Assembly: GCA_016584305.1 (NCBI GenBank)
Contig: JACEEZ010006407.1
Coordinates: 68,501-132,500 of the forward strand
Direction of reading: 5' to 3'
DNA length: 64,000 bases
From: Chionoecetes opilio
Lineage: Eukaryota; Arthropoda; Malacostraca; Decapoda; Majidae
Every line of letters starts with the position of its first letter. The stretch's first letter is position 1. The notes below the pieces were generated by a model. That model saw only the letters and a list, made by a program, of their open reading frames with translations, was not told where the DNA came from and did no database searches. The position numbers were made by a program, and so were the translations under genes. Positions 1 through 11,982 of this stretch are shown here, piece by piece.

Positions 1-233
1 GCTAAGTCATCTCGCACGTATAATGCTACACCACCATGAGATCGGTCTTTCCTATCTGCTCGGTATAGGGTGTAGTTGCTGATTTTCACCTCCTCGTCTA
101 ATATTTCACCAGTTAGGTGGGTCTCTGTGAACCCCATCAGCAAATAATTTTTCTCCCTTGCCATTTCTGCAATATATGGTATTTTGGCTTGATTGCTCAT
201 GGGGAACAGACCCTGTATATTACATAGTAGTAA
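1..233 (-). pseudogene. LINE endonuclease (EEP) N-terminal fragment
   Basis: Read on the minus strand, this stretch is open to the window edge. It begins near position 233 with LLLCNIQGLFPMSNQ and continues through MGFTETHLTGEIL and RADRKDRSHGGVALYVRDDL. The N-Q motif near the start, the ETHL catalytic-glutamate motif and the GGVALYVRDDL block are typical of the endonuclease-exonuclease-phosphatase domain of non-LTR retrotransposons. That domain nicks target DNA to prime reverse transcription. The element runs off the left edge, so its reverse transcriptase is not seen. Family assignment beyond a CR1/Jockey-like LINE is inference. Confidence 0.75.
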
Positions 234-282
234 TGTATTACATAGTACATTATATTATAGTAGGATACCGTTCCCACAGCGC

Positions 283-2170
283 CCTGGTCTAACTCCTCTG
301 CGAAGCCGCCCAAGCCCTGCAAGCCGACTGTCCTCGTCCCTCGTCACCCAGGCTCAGTCAACTCTCCTGGCACAACAAGAAACCATCGCATCACTGCAAG
401 CCAGCCTGGCGTCGTTGTCTGCCGCTGGCCAGCGTCCCTCAGGAAGGACTCCTGCCGGGGCCACGCCGGAGAAATGTGAGCTGGAAATGTCTTCGGCAGG
501 TTTTAGAACGTGGCGGCGGTCGGTGGAGGCATGGCTGTCCCTCTCAAGATGTCCGGATCAAGAAGCCGTGCTCCACATTCGCCTGTTGTGTGTTGCTGAC
601 CTGCAGCGGGCCCTGGACGTCAAGTTCACCACAGGTCAGTGGCAGGCCATGCCTACGAAGGAAGCTCTGGACGCCATCGGGAAGATCGTGTTGCGTGCAT
701 CGAATCAGGCAGTGCGCTGGTCTGACTTCTTCAGTGTTTGTCAGGCCATCGGTGAGCCTGTCAGTGCTTTCTTTGTGCGGTGTGCCCAGCGCGCCATGGA
801 TTGTGAGTTCCAGTGTCCCCAATGCGAGTGTAACCTCTCAAGAGTATATGCTCTTGCGTAAGGTGATGGTAGGTCTAGGTGACTCAGTCCTGAAACAGGA
901 AGTGTTTCGACAGTGCCATACATTTGATGATGTGGAGAGCCTTAGGGCCTTCTGTGTTTCGTTTGAGGCGGCCCGGCGGGACGCTACCTCCATGCACGGC
1001 GGGAAAAATTCGCGCGAATGTGAGATGGCGGGCGCTGACGTCACGCCTGATGACGTCAGCGATGATGACTTCGCCTCCCGCCAGCTTGTGGTTGCCGCTT
1101 CGCGCCACAATTCCACATACACCCACAAGTCGTGTCGCTGGTGTGGGTATAAGCATGCTCCCGATAGAGCGTCCTGCCCCGCTCAGCATGCCACCTGTGA
1201 TGCATGCGGGAAGCCTGGGCACTTCAAGAGGAGGTGCAAGAGCTACAGGAAGCGGGAGGTTGGCAAGGCTGTAAACAGTGTGACGGTCGGCGCCGCAGGT
1301 ATCGCCCCAGAGCCACTTCTGCAGGTGCAGTTAGCACCGCAGGTGGGTGGTCAGACGTGTACCACCACAGCGGTGGCCGACACGGGAGCCCAGGTGTGTG
1401 TGGCTGGCCCAGCCCTAATAGCATCGCTCGGTCTCCGGCCTGCGCTGTTACAGCGTCGGGCTGGCCTCAGAGACCTGGCCAAGATACCGCTGGCCTGCCT
1501 TGGAGCGGCGCCCTGCCACATCAGCCTCCCAGGGCGCTCAACACTGCAAGAGGTGCACTTTGTCAAGTCCGTGGAGCGCCTTTATCTCTCGTGCACCGTC
1601 TGTAAGGAGTTGGGGCTAGTACACAGCGACTTCCCACACACACCGCCGACCGTTGCTGCTGCGGAGATAACCGAAGATGTTCCCGGCAGCCCCCCGGCCA
1701 GACCTCCCTCGCTGCCGCTGCCGCCGCTGAAGGAGAACGTTCCGCGGCTAGAGGAATGGTTGCTGAGGCAGTTCTCGTCGACAACATTCAACACTGACAG
1801 GAACCCACTACCTGTCATGGAAGGCGCGCCGCATCACATCCACCTACTGGAGGGCGCACAGTCCCACGTCTGCCACACCCCTGCTTCGGTCCCCAAGCAT
1901 TGGAGGGCTGAGGTTAAGCAGCAGCTCGACGATGATGTTAAAAGAGGCGTGATTCGCCCGATCCCCGCGGGTGAGGCCACGGAGTGGTGTGCGCCACCAC
2001 CACCACGCATGGTGGTGGTGGCGAAAAAGTCAGGCAAGCCACGCAGGACTGTAGACTTCCAGAAGCTAAATGCGTGGTGCCGCCGTGAAACACACCACAC
2101 GCCGGCGCCCTTCGACATGGTGTCCGACATCCCCCCACACTCCTACAAGACGGTGATGGACGCTCACGCA
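283..2170 (+). pseudogene. Ty3/gypsy-like gag-protease-RT remnant, frameshifted and truncated
   Basis: Coding similarity runs through Gag, zinc knuckle, protease and the start of reverse transcriptase. The capsid-like part (LLAQQETIASLQASLASL to CEFQCPQCECNLS) lies in the frame starting at 193. The rest lies in the frame starting at 476, so there is a shift near 835-845. A CX2CX4HX4C knuckle (CDACGKPGHFKRRC) sits around 1197-1240. An aspartic protease core (VADTGAQVCVAG) lies near 1375. The RT begins with the KKSGKPRRTVDFQKLN block near 2020 and similarity stops after TVMDA near 2161, before the catalytic YxDD. No integrase or LTR is seen. This is a dead copy, and the ORF continuing to 2251 is non-homologous read-through. 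Confidence 0.85.
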
Positions 2171-2374
2171 TTTTTCAAATTTGTTAAATGCTATTGCAAG
2201 AGGTATCAGTGGAAAGGTCTTGAAACAAACTTTGCAATGACACCAAGATGACCCTCCTAGGACCTAAAATAAGAAAGTTACATCAAATAGAAGTTAGCTT
2301 TTTGGGCATATTTTTGTCTTATAAAACAATAGGATTATTGTGACCGAAAAAAATTTGGCATCATGAACACTCAT

Positions 2375-2446
2375 GGTTAGGTTAGGTTAGGTTAGGTTAG
2401 GTTAGGTTAGGTTAGGTTTCATTAAAACATAAGGTTAGGTTAGGTT
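2375..2446 (+). repeat. (GGTTA)n telomere-like tract
   Basis: About nine tandem TTAGG units are followed by a shorter TTAGG pair after a short spacer (TTTCATTAAAACAT). TTAGG is the arthropod telomere repeat. Here it sits next to one arm of the element found complete at 48553-48961, so this is an interstitial, transposon-linked tract rather than a chromosome end. Confidence 0.85.
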
Positions 2447-2465
2447 TCATTTTTTTTTTTTTTGG

Positions 2466-2567
2466 TTTGCGCAAAATAAAACTAGCACCATTAGAACAAG
2501 CACCTATTGTAGGCCAAGAAAAAGTAGTTGGTGTCTCTGAAAACGAACGTGAAACTCTCCTCCATAA
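2466..2567 (+). mobile_element. Solo right arm of TTAGG-loop TIR element
   Basis: This arm, starting TGCGCAAAATAAAACTAGC, matches the right inverted repeat of the element at 48553-48961 over about 100 bases, including the outer end CTCCTCCATAA. No left arm is seen on the other side of the TTAGG tract, so this is a half copy. The element is described under the 48553 entry. Confidence 0.75.
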
Positions 2568-2570
2568 TTA

Positions 2571-3035
2571 CCAAACAAACAAACAGAACGAACGAACAAC
2601 GAAATGAAAAACAGTGCATTGACGTCGATTACAGATAGCCTGATAAAATTGTTGCTACTCGATAAAAACTTATCAAATTCGACATATAGACGGACAAATA
2701 ACTAAAGAAACTTATTTTATTAGTTTCAAGATTAATTTCACTCGCCTTCAGCAAAATTGACGAGCGTTTTGGCGACCTGTTACGAAACACATCTCCATTT
2801 CCGCGGAATGTACGTGATTTCAGAAATGTTCCGAGAATTTTCGAGAATTGTTTCTGCAACGAGTTGAGGGGTCAATGTGTGTACTACGTCATCAAATCAT
2901 GTGTAAGCTCGTGCAATCACAGGAAAACACACAAAAAACTGATTTCTTAGGGGGTTCACAACACAACTTTAGCGCTAAATTTTGCCAATTTCGATGAAAA
3001 GAAAACGGGGCTGAGCTGAAATGTTGACAAAGTTG
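2571..3035. other. Intergenic, no feature recognised
   Basis: Moderately AT-rich unique-looking sequence between the two broken Ty3 remnants. I see no open reading frame with family resemblance, no TIRs and no tandem repeat. Confidence 0.5.
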
Positions 3036-4208
3036 TCAAGCGTGAAATCGGAGAATATGCACATACCTATCCACTGTGCGTCGTGGTTCACCATTTTTCT
3101 TTGCACATACAATCATGCGGTGGCACCAAGTAACAGGTTCGCCAATGGGGACTGGTTCGACGACGCGAAGCCTTACGTCTTGGTCTAGGCCAGCTTTGAC
3201 TTTCTCACACCAGTGAATGGGGACTGGGATTGCTTTGTGGCATGCGGTGGGCTCTGCGTCTGGATTGATCATTAATCTCATGGGTGGACCGTTCATCATC
3301 TGTAGTGGTTGGTGTTCACATGTATTGAATGTGCTGCTACTGTAGTAGTTAATCATCCACTGTTTTAGTTTGGGAACATTATCAGCTGTGGGTGGAAAGG
3401 GCAGTGTGTCTGGCATTGGTGGCGGTAACTGACGGTGTGGGCAGGAGCATGGTAGTGATCCTTTTTCGGATGAGTCTGCGGCTTGGGATAGGGTTGATGA
3501 CATGACTTTCCCTACTGTCGGGAAGTGGTTGGTGATCATGCCAGGCGCTACACATGCTTCGCGGCTGAGGAAGATCCTGTCAGAATCATCCGTGACATAC
3601 ACCACCTGTCTAGTTTCTATTGGTTTCCCTTGTCGGTCCGTTCCAGCGAAGCGGAGGATTGCTGCACCAAGGATGTTTATACCTTCGTTGTTAGCTGCAT
3701 GCATTCTCATGGAGACTGGGATGAGGTCTTTTTTGCAGAGGCCAAGGCGACGAATCATCACCATGCTGGCAAGACAGCATTGGCAGCCCGTGTCGGCCAT
3801 TACTGGGAGGTTCATGGTATGTGTGGTGGCCTTCAATGGAAATCCCAGGTCTCTGTAGTCCGCTCCCAATGCAGACGCAGATAACTTAATGATTGGTTGT
3901 GCACGTGATGCTTGTCGTCCCCAGCAGTCCGAAATCTGGTCATACAGGTGATGGCTCAGTGTCAATGAACGACCGATAGCTTGTTTGCCATCCTGGCTAA
4001 CATTGGATATAAGGGTGCTAGTGGTACCTTGGGGTTGTCCTCCCGTGTCTTCAGAGGTGGTGGATGGGATGCTGCAAAGGGCCTGGAAGACGCTACCCTC
4101 GTCATCCGCTGCAGCTGCATTGGAGCCGCTGGACATACTGCGACACATAACTGTAAAGTGATGTAGCTTGTTACACCTTCGACAGGTGTGATTAAATTCC
4201 GGGCACAC
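3036..4208 (-). pseudogene. Ty3/gypsy-like knuckle-protease-RT remnant
   Basis: On the minus strand this reads a zinc knuckle (CRRCNKLHHFTVMC), an aspartic protease core (VMADTGCQCCLA) and the approach to reverse transcriptase (WCHRMIVCAKKNGEPRRTVD). It then breaks off into unrelated codons ending at 3036. The RT catalytic core, RNase H and integrase are absent. It is a different family from the remnant at 283-2170: protein identity looks low outside the motifs. It continues from the gag at 4217-5059 in another frame. Confidence 0.85.
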
Positions 4209-4216
4209 CTTTTTCC

Positions 4217-5059
4217 TTATGAAGGGTGGAGCTTTCTTGCTGTGACCATTCTACCACAGTAGGAACAGCCACCTGGTGAATTCGTGTCTAGACTGCTTTC
4301 CCATTTGGGTGGGGTGGCACTGACTTGTGTTTTATTCCTTTTATAAAGACTGTGAGTGACGGCTGCGCCTTGTGAGTGAGTAAGTGTGATAGCAGAGCGC
4401 TTGCCAGCTTCTTTAGCCTCAATACATTTGAACATCTCCTCAAGGGGCATTTCTTGGTTAGGGCTCCCCAATAGGTCAAGCTGTATTTCACTGTCATTCA
4501 AACCTCTGGCTAACACATCTCGCAAGATCTCATCTGTGTAATGAACATCAGTATTACAATTCTGGCACTGTAGCACGAACTTACATACATTGGCCTGACC
4601 TGTGATACGAGCTCCGAAGGCACGTATTGGTTCATCGTGATCTTGTGTCATGTTATGCAATGTGAATCTGGCTACCATTGCGTTTTCTTCTCTGGCAGCG
4701 AGTTTTTTCATAGCTGCAAGCACAGACTCCTCTGTTGCCTCTGCCAGACTTGTGACAGTGGATCTGGTCAGGTCTCTACGTAAGCCATCTTCACAGCATT
4801 CTAGCAGCTGTATGATCTTTTCCTGTCCTGTGACCTTTGTAGCCGAGACATACTCCTTCCATCGAGTCAAAAAGTAAGACCATTCCTCACCTGATCCGGC
4901 AGATGATATTGTGGGCCTCGTGACTTTCTCTACCTTGGCCGTTTGTGGGGTGCTGTGTTCTGCTGTTGAGTGCATCTGTAGGAGTTGCACCACGATTGCT
5001 GCATCCAGGGCATCCGTGGTAAACTCGCATCCAGACACAGGGCAACTGACGGCAGGCAT
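4217..5059 (-). pseudogene. Ty3/gypsy-like Gag ORF
   Basis: This 280-codon ORF starts MPAVSCPVSGCEF, with a C2H2-like cysteine/histidine pattern (C-x4-C … H-x4-H) in the first 35 residues. A capsid-like helical region follows (EEWSYFLTRWKEYV, IIQLLECCEDGLRRDL, RDVLARGLNDSEIQ). It ends just after the first cysteines of a zinc knuckle (CSYCGR). The remaining knuckle residues lie in the frame of the 3036-4208 ORF, so one indel near 4245-4255 separates the two. The start is chosen because it is the first ATG and fits a Gag N-terminus. Confidence 0.8.
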
Positions 5060-5376
5060 GGTTGCTTGTAGCCGTGTAAAGCAGTGGGTACAGATGGGTC
5101 AGGTGGTAGGTTTCACAGCCAGGGGCCAATAGTCGTAAACATAAATAGGTATTGAGACCATTTGTCGTGTTCATGAGGTTTATTCCATGATGACAATGTT
5201 CACGACTGGAATAACAGAATACATTCGTTAGACAATGCCCATAACATATAGTAACCGTAATATGACCATGAACATAATACATCCTTTATTGTCTTCACAT
5301 TAACGTACCTATTGTATAGTGTTAACTGCACGTGGCTGCTGGCGCGTGGGGCGGCTGTGTGTATTGACGTAGCTTA
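5060..5376. other. Upstream flank of the minus-strand Ty3 remnant
   Basis: This would hold the leader or LTR of the minus-strand element. I could not identify a primer-binding site or a paired LTR, and the downstream half of the element is missing. The sequence ends at the target site of the hAT-like insertion at 5377. Confidence 0.35.
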
Positions 5377-5710
5377 CTCCCTGATAGGGCTGGGCGAGAA
5401 CCGGTTCTGGAACCGGTTCCGACGGTTCCGCCACGACTGGCTAGGAACCGGTTCCGCCTTAACGGTTCCTCAGTAATCTACATGACTTGACGGTAGCTAT
5501 CAATGGCGTACCCAAAAATTTGAAAAGTGGGGGGCCAAACAAAACAAAACGGTTATACAAAAGTCGTGTTTTCACGGAAATAAGGCGAAGAAATGATTTT
5601 TTTTGTGTGGATTAGGTAGGTAGGTATTTTGAATGAACATTCAACATACTTATGCAAAGAAAAAATTAGTCTGGACGAATACTTTGATATAAATAAGTTA
5701 TATACTGGCA

Positions 5711-6014
5711 AGGTAAAGGTAAAGATGGGAGCATACGCTATAAGCTGCGCGTGGCATGCGGTGCTCATCTCCGTGGCATTAGCCCTTAGAGCCTGTGGTG
5801 GGTGAGAATTCCCGTTACCCCGGGACACAGGGCTAGTGTGACTCCCGGGTTACCACAGTTACCTTCCCCAGGTTACCCCAGGTACCCATTTATCAACCCC
5901 GAAAGGAAGGAAGAACAGCTGGGTAGGCTGGTCACCGACTTGCCCTGGCCCGGGATCGAACCAGGGCCCGCAGATTCGTAGCCAGGCACGCCAGCCACTT
6001 CACCACGGAGGCGA
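5711..6014 (-). mobile_element. tRNA-derived SINE, family A
   Basis: On the minus strand this begins GTCGCCTCCGTGGTGAAGTG, with an A-box-like TGGTGAAGTGGCTGGCG and an intact B box GGTTCGATCCC. It continues into a conserved body that matches the second copy at 61419-61721. The tRNA-like head carries the internal RNA polymerase III promoter of the SINE. It is not a functional tRNA gene, because the acceptor stem is not closed and the unit runs on for about 230 bases. Confidence 0.85.
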
Positions 6015-6397
6015 CATACTGGCAGGGATAAAAAATCGTTTAAAAAATGTTTTTCGTTCGATGAATATATTTATTTATTATTATTTATTCTTTGCAAAAG
6101 GGGGGCCATGACCGCATGCCCCCCCCCCCCCCCCCCATGCCATGCCATGAAATGTGGACAACTGGTAGAGATGCAATGTGGACAACTGGTAAGCCGGCCA
6201 CACACACACCGGCGCGGCCTGTCCGGCCGACAAAAAGTGGCGAGGCATCATTCGCCGGACGAGACCCACACACACCGACCGCCTCATGAAAATATACAGT
6301 ACACGTCGGACCGCCGTGGTGACAACATGAATCCGCTGTCCGACAATGACTTGTTGGTGATGGCTGCATGTGCAGCCATATATAATACCTATATATA

Positions 6398-6875
6398 AGG
6401 CCTCTTCCATTTGCGACATTTCAAGAACCAGTTCACGGAACCCAAGAGTTCAGGCGTTCCATTTGCGCACGAAAACCTGGGTCAGAGGCAAAGCGCGTAG
6501 TGACTTAGCAAAACCCGTGAACTTTCTCTACTCACATTGAGAGGTGGGTAGCTTGGGTAGAGTTTTCAGTTCATAACAAACAATGGTCGCCTTGGGCCCT
6601 ATTTCTCTTATCGTGAAGGGTTTTCCGCATGCACGAGTCGGAGAGGATGTCAGACGGCATAAAAGAGGCATACATGGCTGGTGGAGCCATGCGTTCCCGC
6701 GATCTTAAACTTGATATGATCCCTTCACATAGCAGCTAGCTGAGTTATATCTCTCGTTATCTCTCTCTCGTTATCTCTCTTTATCTCTCTCTCTCTTGTT
6801 ATCTCTCTCTCTCGTTATCTCTCTCGCGATATATCTCTCTCGTTATCTCTCGTTATCTCTCCCTCTCGTTATTTT

Positions 6876-6948
<73 letters not shown>

Positions 6949-6958
6949 CTCTCTTTCT

Positions 6959-7014
<56 letters not shown>

Positions 7015-7178
7015 CTCTCTCTCTCTTCTCTCTCTCTCTCTAAATTGCCTCGCCAGCTGAGTATGTTTGTAAACAAAAAACGGGGTTCTTGCGTTCCATT
7101 TGTGACACGCGAACCCAACCCTGAACCCTGAACTGAAAGAACTGGTTCATGCAACTTGGGCACAAATGGAAGAGGCCT
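6398..7178. mobile_element. Inverted-repeat MITE carrying a (CT)n array
   Basis: The left end AGGCCTCTTCCATTTGCG (from 6398) pairs with the right end reading CACAAATGGAAGAGGCCT (to 7178). Both are followed inward by AACCAGTTC and its complement. Flanks are AT-rich (TATATA and ATAATA), so the duplication cannot be fixed. The interior holds the CT microsatellite at 6735-7045 and no ORF. Confidence 0.6.
6735..7045 (+). repeat. (TC)n microsatellite with TCTCGTTA interruptions
   Basis: About 310 bases of TCTCTC repeats. The left part contains a periodic TCTCTCGTTA motif and the right part TTC interruptions. The reading frames across it (poly-Ser/Leu) are not coding. Confidence 0.95.
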
Positions 7179-7625
7179 ATAATACGTCATACTAAATATA
7201 ATAAGTCATATATAATACCTATATTATCATAAATACAATTATAACTGGTAGCTACAATTAGTCATTATCTGGCCGAGCGAGGGGCGGGCCGCGCCGGAAG
7301 GCACCCACACACACGCAGGCGGTAGGCCGCGCCGGACAGAATTTTCAAGCGCAGACTGATTTTCATCCGGCCGCTGCGACAGGCCCCGCCGGATGAAAAA
7401 CACCCCCACACACACACCGGCCGCCTCTAGCCACGCCCCTTTTCGTAGGCCGGACAGGCCGCGCCGGTGTGTGTGTGGCCGGCTGTAGAGACGAAATGTG
7501 GACAACATGAACGGCACAGGTGTTGTGTAACTTGGATACTTTTCTCAGGTAAATGGAGCTTGTATTTGTATTAATAATATGACTCATAGGCAGTGGCGTA
7601 CCGCAAAGACTAAATTATAATATAA

Positions 7626-8108
<483 letters not shown>

Positions 8109-8396
8109 TTTTTTTATTTACTGACTTTTTTTTATTTTTTATTTTTATTTACATATATTTTTTAATATTAAGTTATTTTTATTTTTTATTTGCTATATTT
8201 TTTATTATTATTATTATTATTTTTATTATCGGAACCGGTTCCGGACCGGTTCAAACGATTCCGCGAGTCTGTGGAACCGGAACCTGCGGTTCCAAAATTA
8301 ACGGTTCCTGCCCAGCCCTACTCCCTGAGTGTGCTCTCTATCCGGTGGATAACAGAAGACGGTATAAGGAGTACTATATCGATATGCTCTAAAAAG

Positions 8397-9819
8397 CAGA
8401 GGAAACTTAATGAAGGCAAGGCAAGGAGGATGACAGGCATGATTATAAATGGTGGAAACAGAGTCATTAATAAATATGAGGTAGGCAGGAGTTTATGGAA
8501 GGGGGTTGCTGTACCCCATTGCCTGTATGGGTCAGAAGTGACTCAGTACAGGGAAGGAGACATCATGCACTTGGAAAAGGCTCAGAACATAGTAGACAGA
8601 TGGGGACTAGGAGCTTGTAGGAGCACTGCCGTAGAGGCCATAAGGGGAGACATGGGATGGAGCACCTTCAGGGAAAGGATAATTAAAGGAAAACTGATGA
8701 TTCACAAGAAAATTGAAAGACTTAGTGAAGATAGATGGGCAAAGAAAATATCCCAGGAAAAAGATCAAGTTCCACCTGGAAGAAGGAACTAGAGAGATGG
8801 AAAAGGAGAGAAACTGTGGGAGAGGAATGGAACAGGATGGAGATAATAGATATCAAAAAGAAAATAGAGAAAAATGGGCGTTAAATGGCAGGAAGGAATG
8901 GCCAGGAAATCAACGTTGCAGTGGTACAGGTGGAAACAGAAACCAGAGGGGGTGACCTGGCATGTAGGAGACTGGGGGAGTAATAGCGTATTTTTGCGAC
9001 CGCTCTGGCCCGGTCTGGACTGGGCTAGTCCCGGGCGGTCACTGTTTTTGCGAGGCAGTCTAGAACGGGCTAGCCCAGTCCAGTCCGGTCCGACCCACAT
9101 ACCAGGACCACCTTGGACCAGTGTGGGGAGAACTGGCGCATGCGCACTACAGTCAGCGGGGAAGGCGACCAGGAGCTTCTCGTGCTGCTGATAAGACATG
9201 AAACACCATGATGGCCGACCATAAGACTAAAGTATCACAGGCGTGGTAGTTGTAAAGTCTTCAGCACAGGTTAAAAGGCGGACGACAAAAAGGATATTGA
9301 CAAGATGGACGCCTGCCGCCTCCACAGTTCAGTTCAGTACCGCCCACTCGATCCCCCAGCCAATAGGAACGACGAATGGGAAGGGGCCAGTCTCGATGTA
9401 TTTTCGCGACCATCAGTCCACCCTGACCCGGTCCGGACTGGACTGAACCAGGGCGGTGAACGTCACGAAAATGCGCTATAAGTTACTCTATAAAGCAAGA
9501 ACAGGCACCTTGGAAGTCAACAGTAGGAACAGGGAACTGGAGAACCAGAATTGTAGCTGCAGGGTAGGCGAGAAAGAAACCGTAGAACATGTCATTGTGG
9601 AATGCAACAAGTATAGGAGTCAGAGGGAAAAGCTTATAGCGTCAATAGTAATAGTCCTAGGCAGAGAGGAGTGGGACAGGAGACTAGAGCAGAAAGACTG
9701 GGCTCTGTGTACGGCGTTAGGGCTGTATGGGGGCAGAAAGGAAACTGAAAGCATTGTAAACCTCAACAAAGTGTTTCTAACGCAGTGTTGGGAGATAAGA
9801 ACACAAAATAGAAACTGAT
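8397..9819 (+). pseudogene. LINE ORF2 C-terminal part, split by a MITE
   Basis: Similar to the region downstream of the reverse transcriptase core in arthropod LINEs. 8397-8790 reads RSLWKGVAVPHCLYGSEV and WGLGACRSTAVEAIRGDMGW. About 8895-8980 reads LQWYRWKQKPEGVTWHVG. After the 8984-9478 insertion it resumes with KLLYKARTGTLEVNSR and a cysteine/histidine cluster (CSCRVGEKETVEHVIVEC), a zinc-binding motif common at LINE C-termini. It ends at the stop near 9818. There is at least one frameshift around 8790. Removing the insertion and one TAA joins GDWGS to KLLYKAR in frame. The RT catalytic core is absent. Confidence 0.85.
8984..9478. mobile_element. Harbinger-like MITE, TAA target duplication
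   Basis: The ends TAGCGTATTTTTGCGACCG and (reverse complement of the right end) TAGCGCATTTTCGTGACG form imperfect TIRs, followed inward by GGTCYGGACTGG-type repeats. TAA flanks both sides (8981-8983 and 9479-9481). The insertion point is proven because excising it restores the LINE reading frame. A 3-bp TWA duplication is the signature of PIF/Harbinger elements. No transposase remains. Confidence 0.8.
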
Positions 9820-9944
9820 CAAAATGTCTTTCCCAGGTGAAATAAACAGGGGTAGAGTTAACAAGTTTTGATAACGAAGGAGACGAGGTGGAAGTGGACC
9901 TATGAAGCGATACTAAGCGACTAAGGTCACAAGAATAATAAGAA

Positions 9945-10180
9945 GAAACGTGACGGGCTCCCATTCTTTGGGTAGGCGGTTCGAATCCTCGTGCTCCCGG
10001 GGATTTTTCACCGACAAATTCGGGCGGTTACTGTCCCCCTTGAGCAAGGGGATGGGGGTGTGTGGTGTGTGAGGTCCCAGTATTGCCCAAAGTTCGGTAA
10101 TAATGAGCTCGAGCCCAAGCTCGCACTGAGAAGGTGAAAACTGGCGATCGCGAGCCAGCTCGCGTGGACAGGACCACGGG
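9945..10180 (+). mobile_element. Possible tRNA-derived SINE fragment
   Basis: Contains a B-box match (GGTTCGAATCC) in a tRNA-like TΨC arm context (GGCGGTTCGAATCCTCG), followed by a non-tRNA body. No A box is recognisable, so the head may be 5'-truncated. No second copy was found in this window. Confidence 0.4.
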
Positions 10181-10189
10181 TGAATAACA

Positions 10190-10790
10190 CAAAAATAAAG
10201 TTAAAGGATAATAATAATAAATATTGCGAAAAATTATGTTAAAAGAAATATTAATAAATATTACGATATGGTTTAGTTTACCATTAAGTTCCATACAGGT
10301 TTTTTGAGCAAAATTGTGGCCAGGGAAAACCTTCTTCTTTTTCTTGTGACCAGCAACCATCACATACCCAGTGACGTCATTTAGCTCCGCCCAAAGGGGC
10401 GGAACAGACTGACCTTATGAAAGACCCTGATCAAACCAACAGACGCGGCGGTATAATCCCTGTGACGAATGTAACACGTCCTATTGTTTAACACTTATAT
10501 GTACAGAAGTTTATATACAACTTCTCGATTTAATCAGAAGATTAGAGAGAGATGTTACTCCCGTGGGGTCTGGAAATGTACTAACTCTGATCGCAGTCCA
10601 GCGGGTGGCGGCCACCACAAAATCTACGTGTCAACTTTTAGGTGGCGAGAATACAGACCGGTGGCCAATGGCCAGCTGTTTCAAATAAAGGTGTTAATTA
10701 TATAAGGTGCAAATGGTTAATACCACTGGGAATGTTCATTTATCATATCCCAATACTTATCATTTACTTAAATTACCTTAATTAATACCC
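10190..10790. other. No gene recognised
   Basis: AT-rich sequence with a short CGCC/GGCG-containing patch near 10385-10405 and no family resemblance in any frame. Nothing supportable beyond background. Confidence 0.4.
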
Positions 10791-10804
10791 ATTTCCATTA
10801 TAAT

Positions 10805-10822
10805 TATATATATATAATATAT

Positions 10823-10921
<99 letters not shown>

Positions 10922-10935
10922 CACACACACAGGGG
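10805..10935. repeat. (TA)n then (CA)n microsatellite
   Basis: TA dinucleotides with single phase slips, ending in ACACACACAC at about 10920-10930. Confidence 0.95.
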
Positions 10936-11393
10936 GGGATTGGGTACCCTAAACCAGCCCGGGACAGACATCTACCGGCCCGGCCCTATCTTGCAAACTT
11001 CAGTCATCAATAAAATGTAGTACCTCTGAATACAAAAATATTACTTATTCTATTTCAAATAGTTAAAAGTAAAATGTTGAATACATGGTATTCAAACCAA
11101 AAAAGATATACACCACACTTGTAGATTTGTTTCCATAGTTCTTGTATGAAAGTGCATTTTCACAGTCTGAAAAGCTATTGAAGCAATAAGTCTAGATTCA
11201 CGCAATAAACCCAGTCATTCACGAACCATTTTATAAAACATTTCAATTCTAACCAGCAAACTGGACTGGCCATCAACACAGCTGCTGATCATCCCGCCAC
11301 ACAATCCACTTGACTATAAATATGCACATTTCTCATACTTCCCATCAATATAATCACTCATTTTGAAATTTACATGAGTCTTATCATTCAGTA
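10936..11393. other. Degenerate flank, no gene recognised
   Basis: Begins with GGGGGGGATTGGGTACCC and a CCCGGGACAG/CGGCCCGGCC patch that looks like the tip of a dispersed element. The rest is AT-rich. No ORF or partner copy was identified in the window. Confidence 0.35.
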
Positions 11394-11975
11394 CTCATTA
11401 CTTGGTGATTTGAATGTTCACCACCAGCTTTGGTTATCATCTTCTTTGGTGAACAAGCCTACAATTTTTCTATCCTCCAAGAACTAGAGCAGCTGGTGCA
11501 GCACCCTACCTGTATTCCTGACCATCCACGGAGACACGCTCAACATTATATACCTTTTCATAACTACTAACCCTTTCTGCTTACTCTGTGAAACTATTCT
11601 CTCCGTTGGGTTCCTCCGATCACAATTATATTTCTGTAACTTGTCCTATCGCTCGGTGCCGCCTCGGGACCCACCTAAACGGAGGTGCTTCTGGCATTTC
11701 AACTCAGCTAAGTGGGAGGACCTAAGGCAGTACTACTCTAATTTTCCATGGAATAAAATTATTGCTTCCATGTCAGAGACCCATCTCTTTGTGCAGAGCG
11801 CATAACTGAGGTCATTGTCTCTGTCATGGAGGCGTAAATTCCACACACTTTCTCTAATCTTAAAGCCCGTCCACTTTGCTTTAAATCTGCTTGTTCTCAT
11901 GCTGTACAAGTTAGAGAGGCGGCTCACAGCGAGACCACCGAGAGACAAGGCCTGGTACATCGCCCGTGATGTCAC
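11394..11975 (+). pseudogene. LINE endonuclease domain, decayed
   Basis: Conceptual translation with several stops and shifts still shows GDLNVHHQLWLSSS, the central D-x-N motif of an EEP endonuclease. It then shows HGDTLNIIYLFI, SVGFLRSQLYF (a degraded SDH-like site), RDPPKRRC, WHFNSAKWEDLRQYYSNFPW and a tail preceding the RT. This arrangement is that of a decapod CR1/Jockey-like LINE. The fragment ends at the MITE insertion at 11983. Confidence 0.75.
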
Positions 11976-11982
11976 ACCATAA

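Larger units (their letters stand above)
6193..7483. mobile_element. Inverted-repeat element (GCCGGCCACACAC ends)
   Basis: A roughly 45-base block at 6193-6240 (GCCGGCCACACACACACCGG then GCGGCCTGTCCGGCC) recurs as its reverse complement at about 7435-7483. Other GGCCGCGCCGG and CACACACAC pieces lie between. This could be the two ends of one MITE split by the CT-bearing element at 6398-7178, or two head-to-head copies. No target duplication is clear. Confidence 0.5.

Noticed and set aside
2375..2446. True telomere end
   Set aside because: Short tract flanked on both sides by unique and transposon sequence; interstitial.
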